Shown piece by piece: positions 8,074 to 16,258 of a stretch of 27,278 nucleotides of DNA. Location: positions 1-27,278 of the forward strand of contig JACPDP010000004.1 in NCBI GenBank assembly GCA_016183945.1, given 5' to 3'. Position 1 is the stretch's first letter. Every line of letters begins with the position of its first letter. The translations under genes were made by a program, and so were the position numbers. This DNA is from Magnetospirillum sp. Lineage in GTDB: Bacteria; Pseudomonadota; Alphaproteobacteria; Rhodospirillales; Magnetospirillaceae. The notes under the pieces were generated by a model. The model was not told where the DNA came from. It saw only the letters and a program-made list of their open reading frames with translations, and ran no database searches.

Positions 8074-9640
8074 CCAACAGCGAATGCCCGGTCATCTCGG
8101 CCGGCTGCGGCAGGCCCAACATCCGCAATATGGTGGGAGCGACGTCGGCCAGGCGGCCGTCGGCGATGGCGGTGACGCCCGGGGGTGGGTTGACCAGCAC
8201 CAGCGGCACCGGCGTGATGGTGTGGGCGGTGTGGGGCTGGCCGGTGTCGGGGTCGCGCATCTGCTCGGCGTTGCCGTGGTCGGCGGTGACCAGCATGGTG
8301 CCGCCCACTTTCTTCACCGCCGCCTCGATGCGCCCGACGCAGGCGTCCACCGTCTCGGCGGCCTGGATGGCGGCGGCCAGGATGCCGGTGTGCCCCACCA
8401 TGTCGCCGTTGGCGTAGTTGGCGATGATGACGTCGTACTTGCCCGACAGGATGGCGTCCGCCAGACGGTCGGTGACCTCGGGGGCCGACATGGCCGGTTG
8501 CAGGTCGTAGGTGGCGACCTTGGGGCTGGGCACCAGGATGCGGTCCTCGCCGGGGAAGACCTGCTCGCGGCCGCCGTTGAAGAAAAACGTGACGTGGGCG
8601 TATTTCTCGGTCTCGGCGATGCGCAACTGGGTCATCTCGGCCCGGCACAGCACCTCGCCCAGGATGTTGGTCAGCGGCTCGGCGGGGAACAGGGCGCCGA
8701 GGAAGGCGTTGAGGTCCTTGGAATACTCGGTCAGCCCCAGACGGGCGGAGAACGTCACCACCCGGCGGCGGGCGAACCCGTCGAAGCCGGGGTCGACCAG
8801 CGCCGCCAGGATTTCGCGGGCGCGGTCGGCGCGGAAATTGCCCATCAGCAGGCCGTCGCCGTCCCGCATGCCGCGGTAGCCGGCGATGACCGCCGGCAGC
8901 ATGAATTCGTCGGTCTTGCCGGCGGCGTAGGAGGCTTCGATGGCCGACAGGGCGTCGGCACCCGTCCCGCCCGCGCCGTCGGCCATGGCGTCTCCGACGC
9001 CGTCGACGATGGCGTCATAGGCCAGGTGCACGCGGTCCCAGCGCTTGTCGCGGTCCATGGCGTAGTAGCGCCCGGACACCGTCGCCACGCTGACGTCGTG
9101 GCCGGCCACGTCGGCGAGGAACTTGGCCATGTAGTCCCTGGCCGAGGACGGCGGCGTGTCGCGGCCGTCGAGGAAGGCGTGCACCTTCACCGGCACCCCC
9201 GCCGCGGCGATGACGCGGGCCAGCGCCGCCAGGTGGTCCTGGTGCGAATGCACCCCGCCCGGGCTCATCAGGCCCATCAGGTGGACGGCGCCGCCCGTCG
9301 CCTTGATCCTGGCGATCAGGTCGAGCAGCCCCGGGTTGCGTGCCAGCGAGCCGTCGGCGACCGCCTGATCGATGCGCGGCAGGTCCTGCATCACCACCCG
9401 GCCGGCACCGAGATTCATATGCCCCACTTCGGCATTGCCCATCTGCCCGTCCGGCAGCCCCACCTTGAGCCCGGAGGTCTGCAGGAAGGCGTGCGGGTAA
9501 TCGCGCAGGAAGCGGTCCCAGTTGGGGGTGTCGGCGAGCGCGATGGCGTTGTCGGCCCGCTCGGCGCGCCAGCCCCAGCCATCGAGGATGCACAGCACGA
9601 CGGGGCGGGGGCGACGGGTGTTGGCGGTGGTATCGCTCAT
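8051..9640 (-). CDS. gpmI: 2,3-bisphosphoglycerate-independent phosphoglycerate mutase, nucleophile Ser replaced by Ala
   Basis: Cofactor-independent phosphoglycerate mutase (529 residues), which interconverts 3- and 2-phosphoglycerate through a phosphoserine intermediate. The first metal ligand is Asp20 in ILDGWG. The other metal-binding and substrate motifs are present and in order: GGVHSHQDH, HAFLDGRDTPP, SGRYYAMDRDKRWDR, FRADRAREI, EKYAHVTFFFNGG, NYANGDMVGHTG, TADHGNAE and HTITPVP. However, the catalytic site that normally reads GNSEVGH reads GNAEVGH here, with Ala70 where the phosphorylated Ser belongs (codon GCC, 9431-9433; one base from TCC). The length is normal and the rest of the protein looks under selection. 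It heads the tightly linked run to rppH. The ATG at 9640 has no clear ribosome site but has a TATAGA hexamer six bases upstream. Confidence 0.95.
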   Translation of the reverse strand: MSDTTANTRRPRPVVLCILDGWGWRAERADNAIALADTPNWDRFLRDYPHAFLQTSGLKVGLPDGQMGNAEVGHMNLGAGRVVMQDLPRIDQAVADGSLARNPGLLDLIARIKATGGAVHLMGLMSPGGVHSHQDHLAALARVIAAAGVPVKVHAFLDGRDTPPSSARDYMAKFLADVAGHDVSVATVSGRYYAMDRDKRWDRVHLAYDAIVDGVGDAMADGAGGTGADALSAIEASYAAGKTDEFMLPAVIAGYRGMRDGDGLLMGNFRADRAREILAALVDPGFDGFARRRVVTFSARLGLTEYSKDLNAFLGALFPAEPLTNILGEVLCRAEMTQLRIAETEKYAHVTFFFNGGREQVFPGEDRILVPSPKVATYDLQPAMSAPEVTDRLADAILSGKYDVIIANYANGDMVGHTGILAAAIQAAETVDACVGRIEAAVKKVGGTMLVTADHGNAEQMRDPDTGQPHTAHTITPVPLVLVNPPPGVTAIADGRLADVAPTILRMLGLPQPAEMTGHSLLGEARATG

Positions 9641-9646
9641 GCACGC

Positions 9647-9652
9647 TCTATA
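9647..9652 (-). promoter_or_regulatory. Candidate -10 box for leaderless gpmI transcript
   Basis: On the minus strand TATAGA is followed by exactly six bases and then the gpmI ATG. TGGAAC lies 18 bases before it as a weak -35 candidate. No Shine-Dalgarno sequence precedes the ATG, so a transcript starting at or near the A of ATG is plausible. This is inference from position and sequence. Confidence 0.45.
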
Positions 9653-9682
9653 CGGCAGAAAGGGGGGAGAGTTCCAGGGGAG

Positions 9683-10726
9683 TCAAGCGCTTACCTCTAC
9701 GATTTCGGTGGCTCGCGCCATCCCTTCGATCCCCACCAGCGCCAGTCGGCCGCGCCGCACGTCGGCGACGCAGGCCAGCCGGGTGTCGCGGCACAGGATG
9801 GGCGGCGCCAGCCAACCGAAGTCGTCACCACCGTTGATGCGCTCCAGCATGGCATCGTGGCGGGCGAGGCTGCCGCGGGTGTAGCGGGTCAGCCGATCGA
9901 TGCGCACCGACAGCGGCGCGGTCTCGCCGCGCAGGCCGGGGAAGCGCCAATGGTTGGTCACCGCCAGCGTTCCCCCGGGGACGTGCGCCCCGGGGACGTG
10001 CGCCCTGTGGACGCGGGCACTGTCGGGCAGCCGCTCGATGACGCAGCCCTCGCCGGGACGGGCGCCGGCCACCGAGAAGAACACCGGCAGGCACACCGGC
10101 ACCGTCGACAACAGCTCGACGGCGGCGGCGTAGTCGCGCGCCTCCTCGCAGGCGCGGCGCAGCAGGTGGGCGGGGGGCAGGGCATTGGAGCGCAGCAAGG
10201 CCAGCCTGGAGAACGGCCATTCCAGCATGCGGGTGACGAGGCCGTGCCAGCTCTTGGCCTGGTTGATCGCCACGGCGAAGCGCCCCGGCGCCACCGCCGT
10301 CACCACCCCGGCGTATCCCGGCCAGCTCACCGACCAATAGGCGCCGGCCGGGCAGCGGGTCTTCAGCACCGCCACATGGCGCCCCAGGCCGTCGAACGGC
10401 CAGTCCAGCGTGCGCAGCAGGCGCGGGCCGCCCCTACTTCCGGCCGCCTCGGTGCCGGCGTCGATGCCGGTGGTACAGCCCCACTCGTAGGACAGGTTGA
10501 GCATGAACAACCCCGGCTCGCCCAACACGGCGGCCAGGCGTTCCAACTCGGGCAGATAGGGGTTGGCGGTGCGCTCCAGCCAGTCGCGCGAGATGCGGTC
10601 GGCCAAGCGCACGCCCGGCGCGGTGTAGCGCCGTTCCGCCTCGGCCAGCAGCGCGCGCGCCGCCGCCATTCCCTGGCTCAGCAGGTCGCGGGTCGTGCCG
10701 CTGACGACGGGGATGGTTGGAAGCAT
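9683..10726 (-). CDS. C45/NAAA-like Ntn-hydrolase (amidohydrolase or acyltransferase)
   Basis: A 347-residue protein resembling the C45 / acid ceramidase-like Ntn-hydrolases, a family that includes penicillin acyltransferase and N-acylethanolamine amidase. The supporting segment is LNLSYEWGCTTGID, with Gly83-Cys84 in the position where these proenzymes cleave themselves to expose an N-terminal cysteine. It is followed by RLLRTLDWPFD, which matches the conserved Arg-Asp element downstream of the nucleophile. Other landmarks are FAVAINQ, VTNHW and an F-x-V-AGARPGEG segment. No signal peptide is evident. The substrate cannot be told from the sequence. The start chosen is the ATG at 10726; a TTG six codons upstream is possible but would include the TATACT promoter-like box. 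It ends 42 bases before gpmI on the same strand. An in-frame 15-bp tandem duplication (AHVPG twice) lies near residues 240-250. Confidence 0.75.
   Translation of the reverse strand: MLPTIPVVSGTTRDLLSQGMAAARALLAEAERRYTAPGVRLADRISRDWLERTANPYLPELERLAAVLGEPGLFMLNLSYEWGCTTGIDAGTEAAGSRGGPRLLRTLDWPFDGLGRHVAVLKTRCPAGAYWSVSWPGYAGVVTAVAPGRFAVAINQAKSWHGLVTRMLEWPFSRLALLRSNALPPAHLLRRACEEARDYAAAVELLSTVPVCLPVFFSVAGARPGEGCVIERLPDSARVHRAHVPGAHVPGGTLAVTNHWRFPGLRGETAPLSVRIDRLTRYTRGSLARHDAMLERINGGDDFGWLAPPILCRDTRLACVADVRRGRLALVGIEGMARATEIVEVSA
9975..10004. repeat. 15-bp perfect tandem duplication inside the C45-like gene
   Basis: The unit CCGGGGACGTGCGCC at 9975-9989 is repeated exactly at 9990-10004. It is in frame and duplicates the pentapeptide AHVPG. 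This looks like a slippage product and does not disturb the reading frame. Confidence 0.9.
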
Positions 10727-10732
10727 GGGCCG

Positions 10733-10738
10733 AGTATA
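10733..10738 (-). promoter_or_regulatory. Candidate -10 box for leaderless C45-like gene
   Basis: TATACT on the minus strand is followed by exactly six bases and the ATG at 10726. There is no ribosome site. The spacing is the same as that seen before gpmI and dapF. Confidence 0.45.
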
Positions 10739-10786
10739 GGGCAAGCGAGCGCATACGTCCCCCGCCCTTTATGGTGTGGCGGCGGG

Positions 10787-10987
10787 TCAGTCCACCCCCC
10801 AGTCGTCGGTGTTGCGCACGAAATTCTCGCCCATGCCCAGTTGCAGGGCGTTGCGGGCGGCCTCCTCGCAGTCCTCGACGAAGGCCCGCACGGCGCTCCG
10901 CACGCAGTCGTCGGGGGTGCGCCTGAGGCGGGCCGCCGCGGTGCGCAGGCGGGATTCCAGTTCGCCGTCCAGGTCGATGCGCAGCAT
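10787..10987 (-). CDS. Small ribbon-helix-helix (CopG/Arc-like) protein
   Basis: A 66-residue protein whose N-terminus, MLRIDLDGELESRLRTAAAR, fits the ribbon-helix-helix pattern: a short alternating beta strand followed by two helices (about 8-22 and 26-45, the latter beginning at TPDDCVRSAVRAFVED). Such proteins bind DNA as dimers and often act as small repressors or antitoxins. No toxin gene lies next to it, so a free-standing regulator is more likely. The ATG at 10987 has an excellent GGAGGG/GGAGG site about 9 bases upstream, which decides the start over an upstream TTG. It is divergent from prfC with 62 bases between the starts, and the C45-like gene begins 60 bases after its end. The target is unknown. 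Confidence 0.75.
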   Translation of the reverse strand: MLRIDLDGELESRLRTAAARLRRTPDDCVRSAVRAFVEDCEEAARNALQLGMGENFVRNTDDWGVD

Positions 10988-11049
10988 CGCGAAACCTCCC
11001 TCCGTCAATTCACTTGATTCTTTACCCGATCCGAGGAAGAACCGCGCCC

Positions 11050-12636
11050 ATGAATGCGCTCACCGACCAGCTCGCGCTCCGGCGCACCTTCGCCATCATC
11101 TCGCACCCCGACGCCGGCAAGACGACGCTGACCGAGAAGCTGCTGCTGTTCGGCGGCGCCATCCAGATGGCCGGCGCGGTGCGCGCCCGCGGCGAGCAAC
11201 GCCGCACCCGCTCGGACTGGATGGCCATCGAGAAGGATCGCGGCATCTCGGTGTCGTCGGCGGTGATGACCTTCGAGCATGAGGGGCTGACCTTCAACCT
11301 GCTCGACACCCCCGGCCACGAGGACTTTTCCGAGGACACCTACCGCACCCTCACCGCGGTGGATTCGGCGGTGATGGTGCTGGATGCCGCCAAGGGCATC
11401 GAGACCCAGACCCGCAAGCTGTTCGAAGTCTGCCGGCTGCGCGACATGCCCATCACCACCTTCGTCAACAAGGTGGACCGCGAGGGCCGCGAAACCTTCG
11501 ACCTGATGGACGAGATCGAGAAGACGCTGGCGCTCGACGTCACCCCGGTGACCTGGCCCATCGGCATGGGCCGCGACCTCAAGGGCGTGTTCGACCTCAT
11601 TCGCAACCGGGTCATCCTGTTCGATCCTGGCCGCGGCGACCATATCGCCGAAATCGCCGTCGACGCCGAGCTCGACTCCCCCCTGCTCGACCGGGCGGTG
11701 GGTGCCGCCGCCGCCGACAGGCTGCGCGAGGAAATCGAGCTGGTGCGCGGCGCCTGCCCCGAGTTCGAGCTGGAATCCTATCTGGCCGGCCACCTGACGC
11801 CGGTCTATTTCGGCAGCGCGCTGAAGACCTTCGGGGTGCGGGAGCTGCTGCGCGGCATCGGCCGGGCGGCGCCGCCGCCGCTGGCCCGCAAGGCCGACAG
11901 CCGCGTCGTCGCGCCGCACGAGGAGAAGGTCACCGGCTTCGTCTTCAAGGTCCAGGCCAACATGGACCCCAACCACCGCGACCGCATCGCCTTCACCCGC
12001 CTGTGTTCGGGGCAGTTCCGCCGCGGCATGAAGCTGAAGCATGTGCGCTCGGGCAAGGTGATGGCGGTCTACAACCCGGTGTTCTTCCTCGCCCGCGACC
12101 GCGAGCTGGCGGAAGAGGCGTTCCCCGGTGACATCCTCGGCATTCCCAACCACGGCCAGTTGCGCATCGGCGACACCCTGTCGGAAAGCGAGGACCTCAA
12201 CTTTCTCGGCATCCCCACCTTCGCGCCGGAAGTGCTGCGCCGGGTGCGGCTCGATGATCCGATGAAGGCCAAGCAGCTGCGCAAGGCGATCGAGGACCTC
12301 GCCGAGGAGGGCGTCAGCCAGGTGTTCAAGCCGCTCGACGGCTCGACCTGGATCGTCGGTGTGGTGGGGCCGCTGCAGTTCGACGTGCTGACCACCCGCA
12401 TCGAGAGCGAGTACGCCATCAAGGCCGGCTTCGAGGACGCGCCCTTCGTCACCGCCCGCTGGGTGGCGGCCGACGACGAGGCCGAACTGAAGCGCTTCAT
12501 GGACGCCAGCAAGTCCAACATGGCCGAGGACCGCGACGGCGGCCTGGTCTATCTGGCGCGCAATTCCTGGCAGCTCGGCCGCGCCGAGCAGGACTTCCCC
12601 AAGATCCGCTTCACCGCCATCCGCGAGCAGCACTGA
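11050..12636 (+). CDS. prfC: Peptide chain release factor 3
   Basis: Translational GTPase RF3 (528 residues), which recycles RF1/RF2 from the ribosome after termination. The G1 loop is SHPDAGKTT (residues 18-26). The switch region includes RTRSDWMAIEKDRGISVSS, G3 is DTPGHEDF and G4 is NKVDRE. The RF3-specific C-terminal half shows TGFVFKVQANMDPNHRDR, VGPLQFDV and a late DGGLVYLARNSWQL. The length is normal and I see no defect. The ATG at 11050 is preceded by AGGAAG about 9 bases upstream; an in-frame upstream start (11014) has no such site. It stands alone on the plus strand between a divergent regulator and a convergent operon. Confidence 0.97.
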   Translation: MNALTDQLALRRTFAIISHPDAGKTTLTEKLLLFGGAIQMAGAVRARGEQRRTRSDWMAIEKDRGISVSSAVMTFEHEGLTFNLLDTPGHEDFSEDTYRTLTAVDSAVMVLDAAKGIETQTRKLFEVCRLRDMPITTFVNKVDREGRETFDLMDEIEKTLALDVTPVTWPIGMGRDLKGVFDLIRNRVILFDPGRGDHIAEIAVDAELDSPLLDRAVGAAAADRLREEIELVRGACPEFELESYLAGHLTPVYFGSALKTFGVRELLRGIGRAAPPPLARKADSRVVAPHEEKVTGFVFKVQANMDPNHRDRIAFTRLCSGQFRRGMKLKHVRSGKVMAVYNPVFFLARDRELAEEAFPGDILGIPNHGQLRIGDTLSESEDLNFLGIPTFAPEVLRRVRLDDPMKAKQLRKAIEDLAEEGVSQVFKPLDGSTWIVGVVGPLQFDVLTTRIESEYAIKAGFEDAPFVTARWVAADDEAELKRFMDASKSNMAEDRDGGLVYLARNSWQLGRAEQDFPKIRFTAIREQH

Positions 12637-12647
12637 GGCGGGTGATA

Positions 12648-12678
12648 TTGGAGTGCGGGCGGGACGCCCGCGCTCCAA
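12648..12678. terminator. Hairpin between convergent prfC and rhodanese genes
   Basis: A 14-base arm (12648-12661) and its inverted copy (12665-12678) with one mismatch surround a GGA loop. It lies 11 bases after the prfC stop and three bases before the rhodanese stop, so it can serve both convergent genes. No T-run follows on either strand. Its core GCGGGCGGGACGCCCGC is a motif that recurs as an interspersed repeat in many high-GC genomes. Confidence 0.65.
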
Positions 12679-12681
12679 TGG

Positions 12682-13086
12682 CTACCGCTCCACCGGCCGG
12701 CCCTCGGCCAGCCACGCCCGCATGCCTTTTTCCACATTGTAGACGCGGCTGTAGCCGAGCTGGCGGGTCAGGGCGTCGGCGGTCACCTTGGTGCGGCTGC
12801 CCGAGCGGCACACCAGCACCACCTCGTCGCCCGGTTTGGCCACCGCGGCCAGGCGGGCGGTGAAATCGGGCACCGGCCGGCCGTTGTCGTCGAAGGCGGT
12901 GATGCGGTGCGCCCCCTTGACGGTGCCGGTTTCCTTCCACTCGCCGGCGGTACGGACGTCCACCACCGGCACGCCGCGATCCATCAGCGCCTGCAATTTG
13001 CCGTTATCGACGTTGGAATAGACCGCCTGCGCGAGCGCGGGCGCGGCGGCGAGCAGGAGCACGGGCAACAGCATTGCCATGCGCAT
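12682..13086 (-). CDS. Exported rhodanese-domain protein
   Basis: A 134-residue single-domain rhodanese with an N-terminal signal peptide (residues 1-20, MLLPVLLLAAAPALA-QA). The domain shows the CH2A-like VPVVDVRTAGEWKETG segment and the active-site loop CRSGSRT, whose cysteine would carry persulfide. Toward the end is the GYSRVYNVEKGMRAW motif usual for this family. It would act in the periplasm, handling reactive sulfur or binding a partner; the substrate cannot be read from the sequence. It follows ftsY by 20 bases on the same strand, with GGGAG before the ATG at 13086 (a second ATG at 13080 is possible), and appears to be the last gene of the dapF operon. Confidence 0.88.
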   Translation of the reverse strand: MRMAMLLPVLLLAAAPALAQAVYSNVDNGKLQALMDRGVPVVDVRTAGEWKETGTVKGAHRITAFDDNGRPVPDFTARLAAVAKPGDEVVLVCRSGSRTKVTADALTRQLGYSRVYNVEKGMRAWLAEGRPVER

Positions 13087-13106
13087 GGGGGTACTCCCGG
13101 AGTTGT

Positions 13107-14138
13107 TTATCTCACATGGGGGAGGGGGGCGGGCTCCTCAACCCCCACCAGGCTGCGGGCGAAGGCGTCGGCCTCGAAGGGGCGCAGGTCGTCGGCCTTC
13201 TCGCCGACCCCGATGGCGTGCACCGGCAGCTTGAACTTCTCGGCCAGCGCCACCAGCACCCCGCCGCGTGCGGTGCCGTCCAGCTTGGTCAGCACCAGAC
13301 CGGTGACGCCGACCATGTCCTGGAAAATTTCCACCTGACTGTGGGCGTTCTGGCCGACGGTGGCGTCCAGCACCAGCAGCACGTCGTGCGGCGCGGTCTC
13401 GTCGTTCTTCCTGATCACCCGCACCACCTTCTGCAACTCGGCCATCAGGTCGGCCTTGTTCTGGAGGCGGCCGGCGGTGTCGACGAAGAGGAGGTCGTCG
13501 CCGCGCCGGGCCGATTCGACCATGGCGTCGAACACCAGCCCGGCGGCGTCCGAGCCGGTTTCGCGGGCGATCACCGGGCAGCCGGTGCGCTCGCCCCACA
13601 CCTTCAACTGCTCGACCGCGGCGGCACGGAAGGTGTCGCCGGCCGCCAGCGTCACCGCCAGCCCGTCGTCGTGGAAGCGCTTGGCCAGCTTGCCGATGGT
13701 GGTGGTCTTGCCCGAGCCGTTGACGCCCACCACCAGCACCACATGCGGCTTGCGGCCGGGATCGGGCACCAGGGGGCGGGCGACGGGAGTCAGAATCCCG
13801 GCGATCTCCTCGGCCAGCGTGGCGCGAATTTCCTCCGGCCCGACATCCTGGCCGAAGCGGGCCTTGGCCAGCCGCTTGGTCACCCGCGCCGCGGTGGCGA
13901 CGCCGAGATCGGCGGTGATCAGCAGTTCCTCCAGCTCCTCCAGCGCCGCGTCGTCGAGCTTGCGCTTGGTGAACAGGTCGCCGATGCCCTGCGACAGCTT
14001 GCCCGAGGATTTCGACAGCCCGGACTTGAGGCGGCCGAGCCAGCCCTCGGGCTGCGCTTCCGGCTGGGGCTGGGGCTCGGGCTGGGGCTCCGGGGCGGCC
14101 TCCTTGCCGCCGAACAGGCCGAAGAATTTCTTGCTCAT
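13107..14138 (-). CDS. ftsY: Signal recognition particle receptor FtsY
   Basis: SRP receptor GTPase (343 residues) that delivers ribosomes translating membrane proteins to the translocon. A short N-terminal region (MSKKFFGLFGG) is followed by a Pro/Gln/Glu repeat (about 13-30), the N domain helices and the NG GTPase domain. The P-loop is GVNGSGKTTT, with GDTFRAAAVEQL (I box), DTAGR, TKLDG and a terminal IGVGEKADDLRPFEA. The length is typical for alphaproteobacteria, whose FtsY lacks the large acidic A domain of enterics. It is 12 bases after mtaB and 20 bases before the rhodanese gene, and the run dapF-mtaB-ftsY is a usual alphaproteobacterial order. No defect is seen. Confidence 0.97.
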   Translation of the reverse strand: MSKKFFGLFGGKEAAPEPQPEPQPQPEAQPEGWLGRLKSGLSKSSGKLSQGIGDLFTKRKLDDAALEELEELLITADLGVATAARVTKRLAKARFGQDVGPEEIRATLAEEIAGILTPVARPLVPDPGRKPHVVLVVGVNGSGKTTTIGKLAKRFHDDGLAVTLAAGDTFRAAAVEQLKVWGERTGCPVIARETGSDAAGLVFDAMVESARRGDDLLFVDTAGRLQNKADLMAELQKVVRVIRKNDETAPHDVLLVLDATVGQNAHSQVEIFQDMVGVTGLVLTKLDGTARGGVLVALAEKFKLPVHAIGVGEKADDLRPFEADAFARSLVGVEEPAPLPHVR

Positions 14139-14150
14139 GGTCTCTTCCCC

Positions 14151-15410
14151 TCAGCCGGTCGTTGCCTGAAGCCGGCCGTTTTCGACGCCGCCAATCCGCA
14201 CCGTCACCACCTCGCCCGGCCGGCCCTGCCCCACCGTCACCGGCAGATAATGCTCGCAGAAGCCGGCGCCGTCGCCCTCCACCAGCACATGGGCCTCACG
14301 CCCGATGCGGGAGGCCAGGAAGGCGGCCATGGCCGCCTCGCCCCGGGCCCGCAAGGCGGCGGCGCGCTCCTTGGCCACGGCGCCGTTCACCTGCGGCATG
14401 CGGGCCGCCGGCGTGCCGGGGCGCGGGCTGAAGGGGAAGACATGCAGGTGGCTGAAGCCGGCCTCGTCCACCAGATCGAGGGAGCGGCGGAACATCTCGT
14501 CGTCCTCGGTGGGGAACCCGGCGATGAGGTCGGCGCCCAACGCCACGTCGCCGCGCAAGGACCGCAGCCTGTCCGCCAGCCGCAGCACGTCGTCGCGGCC
14601 GTGGCGGCGCTTCATGCGCTTCAGCACCAGATCGTCGCCGGCCTGCACCGAGAGGTGAAAATGCGGCATCAGCCGGGGCTGCTCGGCCACCGCCGCCAGC
14701 AGCACCGCATCGACACCCACCGGGTCGAGCGACGACAGCCGCAGACGCGGCAGCTCCGGCACCTCGGCCAGCAGGCGGCGCACCAGGGTTCCCAGGCCAG
14801 GCTGGCCGGGCAGGTCGCCGCCATAGGACGTGATGTCGACGCCGGTCAGCACCACCTCGTTGAAGCCCTGTGCCGCCAGCTCGCGCACCTGCCCCACCAC
14901 CCGGTCCGGCGGCACCGAGCGGTTGGGGCCGCGGCCGAACGGGATGATGCAGAAGGTGCAGCGGTGGTCGCAGCCCTGCTGCACCTCGACGAAGGCCCGC
15001 GCCCGCCCCTCGAAGCCCGACACCAGATGCGAGGCCACCTCGCGCACCCGCATGATGTCGGTGACGATGACGCGGCCGGGCGTCGGATGGCCGGGCGTCG
15101 GCGCCAGGAAGGCCTCGGGCTTCATCTTGTCGACGTTGCCCAGCACCTGGTCGACCTCGGGCATGGCGGCGAATTTTTCCGGGTGGACCTGGGCGGCGCA
15201 GCCGGTGACCACGATGCGGGCGCCGGGGCGCTCGCGGCGCAGCTTGCGGATGGCCTGGCGGGCCTGGCGCTCGGCCTCGGCGGTCACGGCGCAGGTGTTG
15301 ACGATCACCGTCTCGACGCCCGATGCGGTGGCGTCGGCATGCTCGCGCATCACCTCGGATTCATAGGCGTTGAGCCGGCAGCCGAAGGTGAGGATGTGCG
15401 GCCCGCTCAT
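14151..15410 (-). CDS. mtaB: tRNA t6A37 methylthiotransferase (MtaB-type radical SAM)
   Basis: Methylthiotransferase (419 residues) that converts t6A to ms2t6A at position 37 of tRNAs reading ANN codons. The N-terminal domain has the three cluster cysteines (Cys11 in [11 protein letters not shown], one in NTCAVT, one in VTGCAAQ). The radical-SAM domain carries [15 protein letters not shown] with the CxxxCxxC motif, followed by [31 protein letters not shown] and [16 protein letters not shown]-like C-terminus follows. The ATG at 15410 overlaps the dapF TGA as ATGA (15407-15410), which fixes the start. Near residues 105-112 an in-frame short tandem duplication (PTPG-H-PTPG) lies in a variable loop and should be harmless. 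Confidence 0.95.
   Translation of the reverse strand: MSGPHILTFGCRLNAYESEVMREHADATASGVETVIVNTCAVTAEAERQARQAIRKLRRERPGARIVVTGCAAQVHPEKFAAMPEVDQVLGNVDKMKPEAFLAPTPGHPTPGRVIVTDIMRVREVASHLVSGFEGRARAFVEVQQGCDHRCTFCIIPFGRGPNRSVPPDRVVGQVRELAAQGFNEVVLTGVDITSYGGDLPGQPGLGTLVRRLLAEVPELPRLRLSSLDPVGVDAVLLAAVAEQPRLMPHFHLSVQAGDDLVLKRMKRRHGRDDVLRLADRLRSLRGDVALGADLIAGFPTEDDEMFRRSLDLVDEAGFSHLHVFPFSPRPGTPAARMPQVNGAVAKERAAALRARGEAAMAAFLASRIGREAHVLVEGDGAGFCEHYLPVTVGQGRPGEVVTVRIGGVENGRLQATTG
15074..15101. repeat. 15-bp-period tandem duplication inside mtaB
   Basis: The 13-base sequence GGCCGGGCGTCGG occurs at 15074-15086 and again at 15089-15101, separated by AT, giving a 15-base period. It keeps the frame and duplicates PTPG in the protein. 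Confidence 0.85.
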
Positions 15411-16246
15411 GGCGACAGCGACGGATCGAGCGTCCCCGCGAAGCTGACCGCCACCGGCCCGGTCATCAGCACATGGTCGTCGGCCAGCCACTCGATGTCC
15501 AGCACGCCGCCGTCCAGCACCACCTCGGCCTTGCGCCCGGTCAGCCCGCGCCGCGCCGCCGCCACCAGGGTGGCACAGGCGCCGGTGCCGCAGGCCATGG
15601 TGATGCCGGAACCGCGCTCCCACACCCGCATGCGGATGCGCTCCTGCGACAGCACCTCGGCGACCTCGATGTTGGCCCGCTCGGGGAACAGGGCGTGGTG
15701 TTCGAGCACCGGCCCCAATGCCGCCAGATCGACCGCCTCGACGTCGTCGATGAAGAATACGGCGTGCGGGTTGCCCATGCTGACGCCCACCGGGTCGGAC
15801 AGCGCCCCGACGGCGACTCCCAGGTGCAGGGTGTCGACGGCGCGGGCGAGCGGGATGTCGCGCCAGTCGAGCCGGGCGCGGCCCATGTCCACCGCCACCA
15901 GGCCGGGGCCGCGGCTCTCGGCGTCGAGCAGGCCGGCCTTGGTCTCGATCACCACCCGGTCGCAGCCCTTCTCGCGCATCAGCATCGAGGCGACGCAGCG
16001 GCTGGCGTTGCCGCAGGCCGCCACCTCGGTGCCGTCGGCGTTGTAGATCAGCATGGCGGCGTCGGCGGTGGCGGCAGAGGGTTCCGCCACCACGATCAAC
16101 TGGTCGCAACCCACCCCGGTGCGCCGGTCGGCGATGGCGCGGATGCGCGGCGGGCTGAGCGGGACGGCGCGCGCGCGGGCATCGAGGACGACGAAATCGT
16201 TCCCCAGCCCATGCATCTTGATGAAGGGGCGGCCGCGGGTGTTCAT
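15407..16246 (-). CDS. dapF: Diaminopimelate epimerase
   Basis: Cofactor-free racemase (279 residues) that converts LL- to meso-diaminopimelate for peptidoglycan and lysine synthesis. Both active-site cysteines are present, one in ACGNASRC and the other in ACGTGAC. The other family segments are [13 protein letters not shown] at the N-terminus, [20 protein letters not shown] and [14 protein letters not shown]. The length is normal. The ATG at 16246 has no ribosome site; a TATAAC hexamer sits exactly six bases upstream, which suggests a leaderless transcript. It is the first gene of dapF-mtaB-ftsY-rhodanese and overlaps mtaB by four bases. Confidence 0.96.
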   Translation of the reverse strand: MNTRGRPFIKMHGLGNDFVVLDARARAVPLSPPRIRAIADRRTGVGCDQLIVVAEPSAATADAAMLIYNADGTEVAACGNASRCVASMLMREKGCDRVVIETKAGLLDAESRGPGLVAVDMGRARLDWRDIPLARAVDTLHLGVAVGALSDPVGVSMGNPHAVFFIDDVEAVDLAALGPVLEHHALFPERANIEVAEVLSQERIRMRVWERGSGITMACGTGACATLVAAARRGLTGRKAEVVLDGGVLDIEWLADDHVLMTGPVAVSFAGTLDPSLSP

Positions 16247-16252
16247 GGCTGG

Positions 16253-16258
16253 GTTATA
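16253..16258 (-). promoter_or_regulatory. Candidate -10 box for leaderless dapF operon transcript
   Basis: TATAAC on the minus strand lies exactly six bases before the dapF ATG, with TGGACT 18 bases further upstream as a four-of-six match to the -35 consensus. There is no Shine-Dalgarno sequence. This is the best supported of the three such sites in the window. Confidence 0.5.

Noticed and set aside
10787..10987. The ribbon-helix-helix gene as the antitoxin of a toxin-antitoxin pair
   Set aside because: No small toxin gene (ParE, RelE, PIN or HicA type) lies on either side; the neighbours are prfC and a C45-like hydrolase.
6878..11017. A 1379-codon open frame on the plus strand opposite envC, gpmI and the C45-like gene
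   Set aside because: It is antisense to three well-supported genes, is compositionally biased (runs of Arg, Ala and Ser, later Gly/His), shows no family motif, and is expected from the high G+C at third positions.
13074..16046. A 990-codon plus-strand open frame opposite ftsY, mtaB and dapF
   Set aside because: Lies entirely over three genes with clear catalytic motifs on the other strand; a GC shadow.
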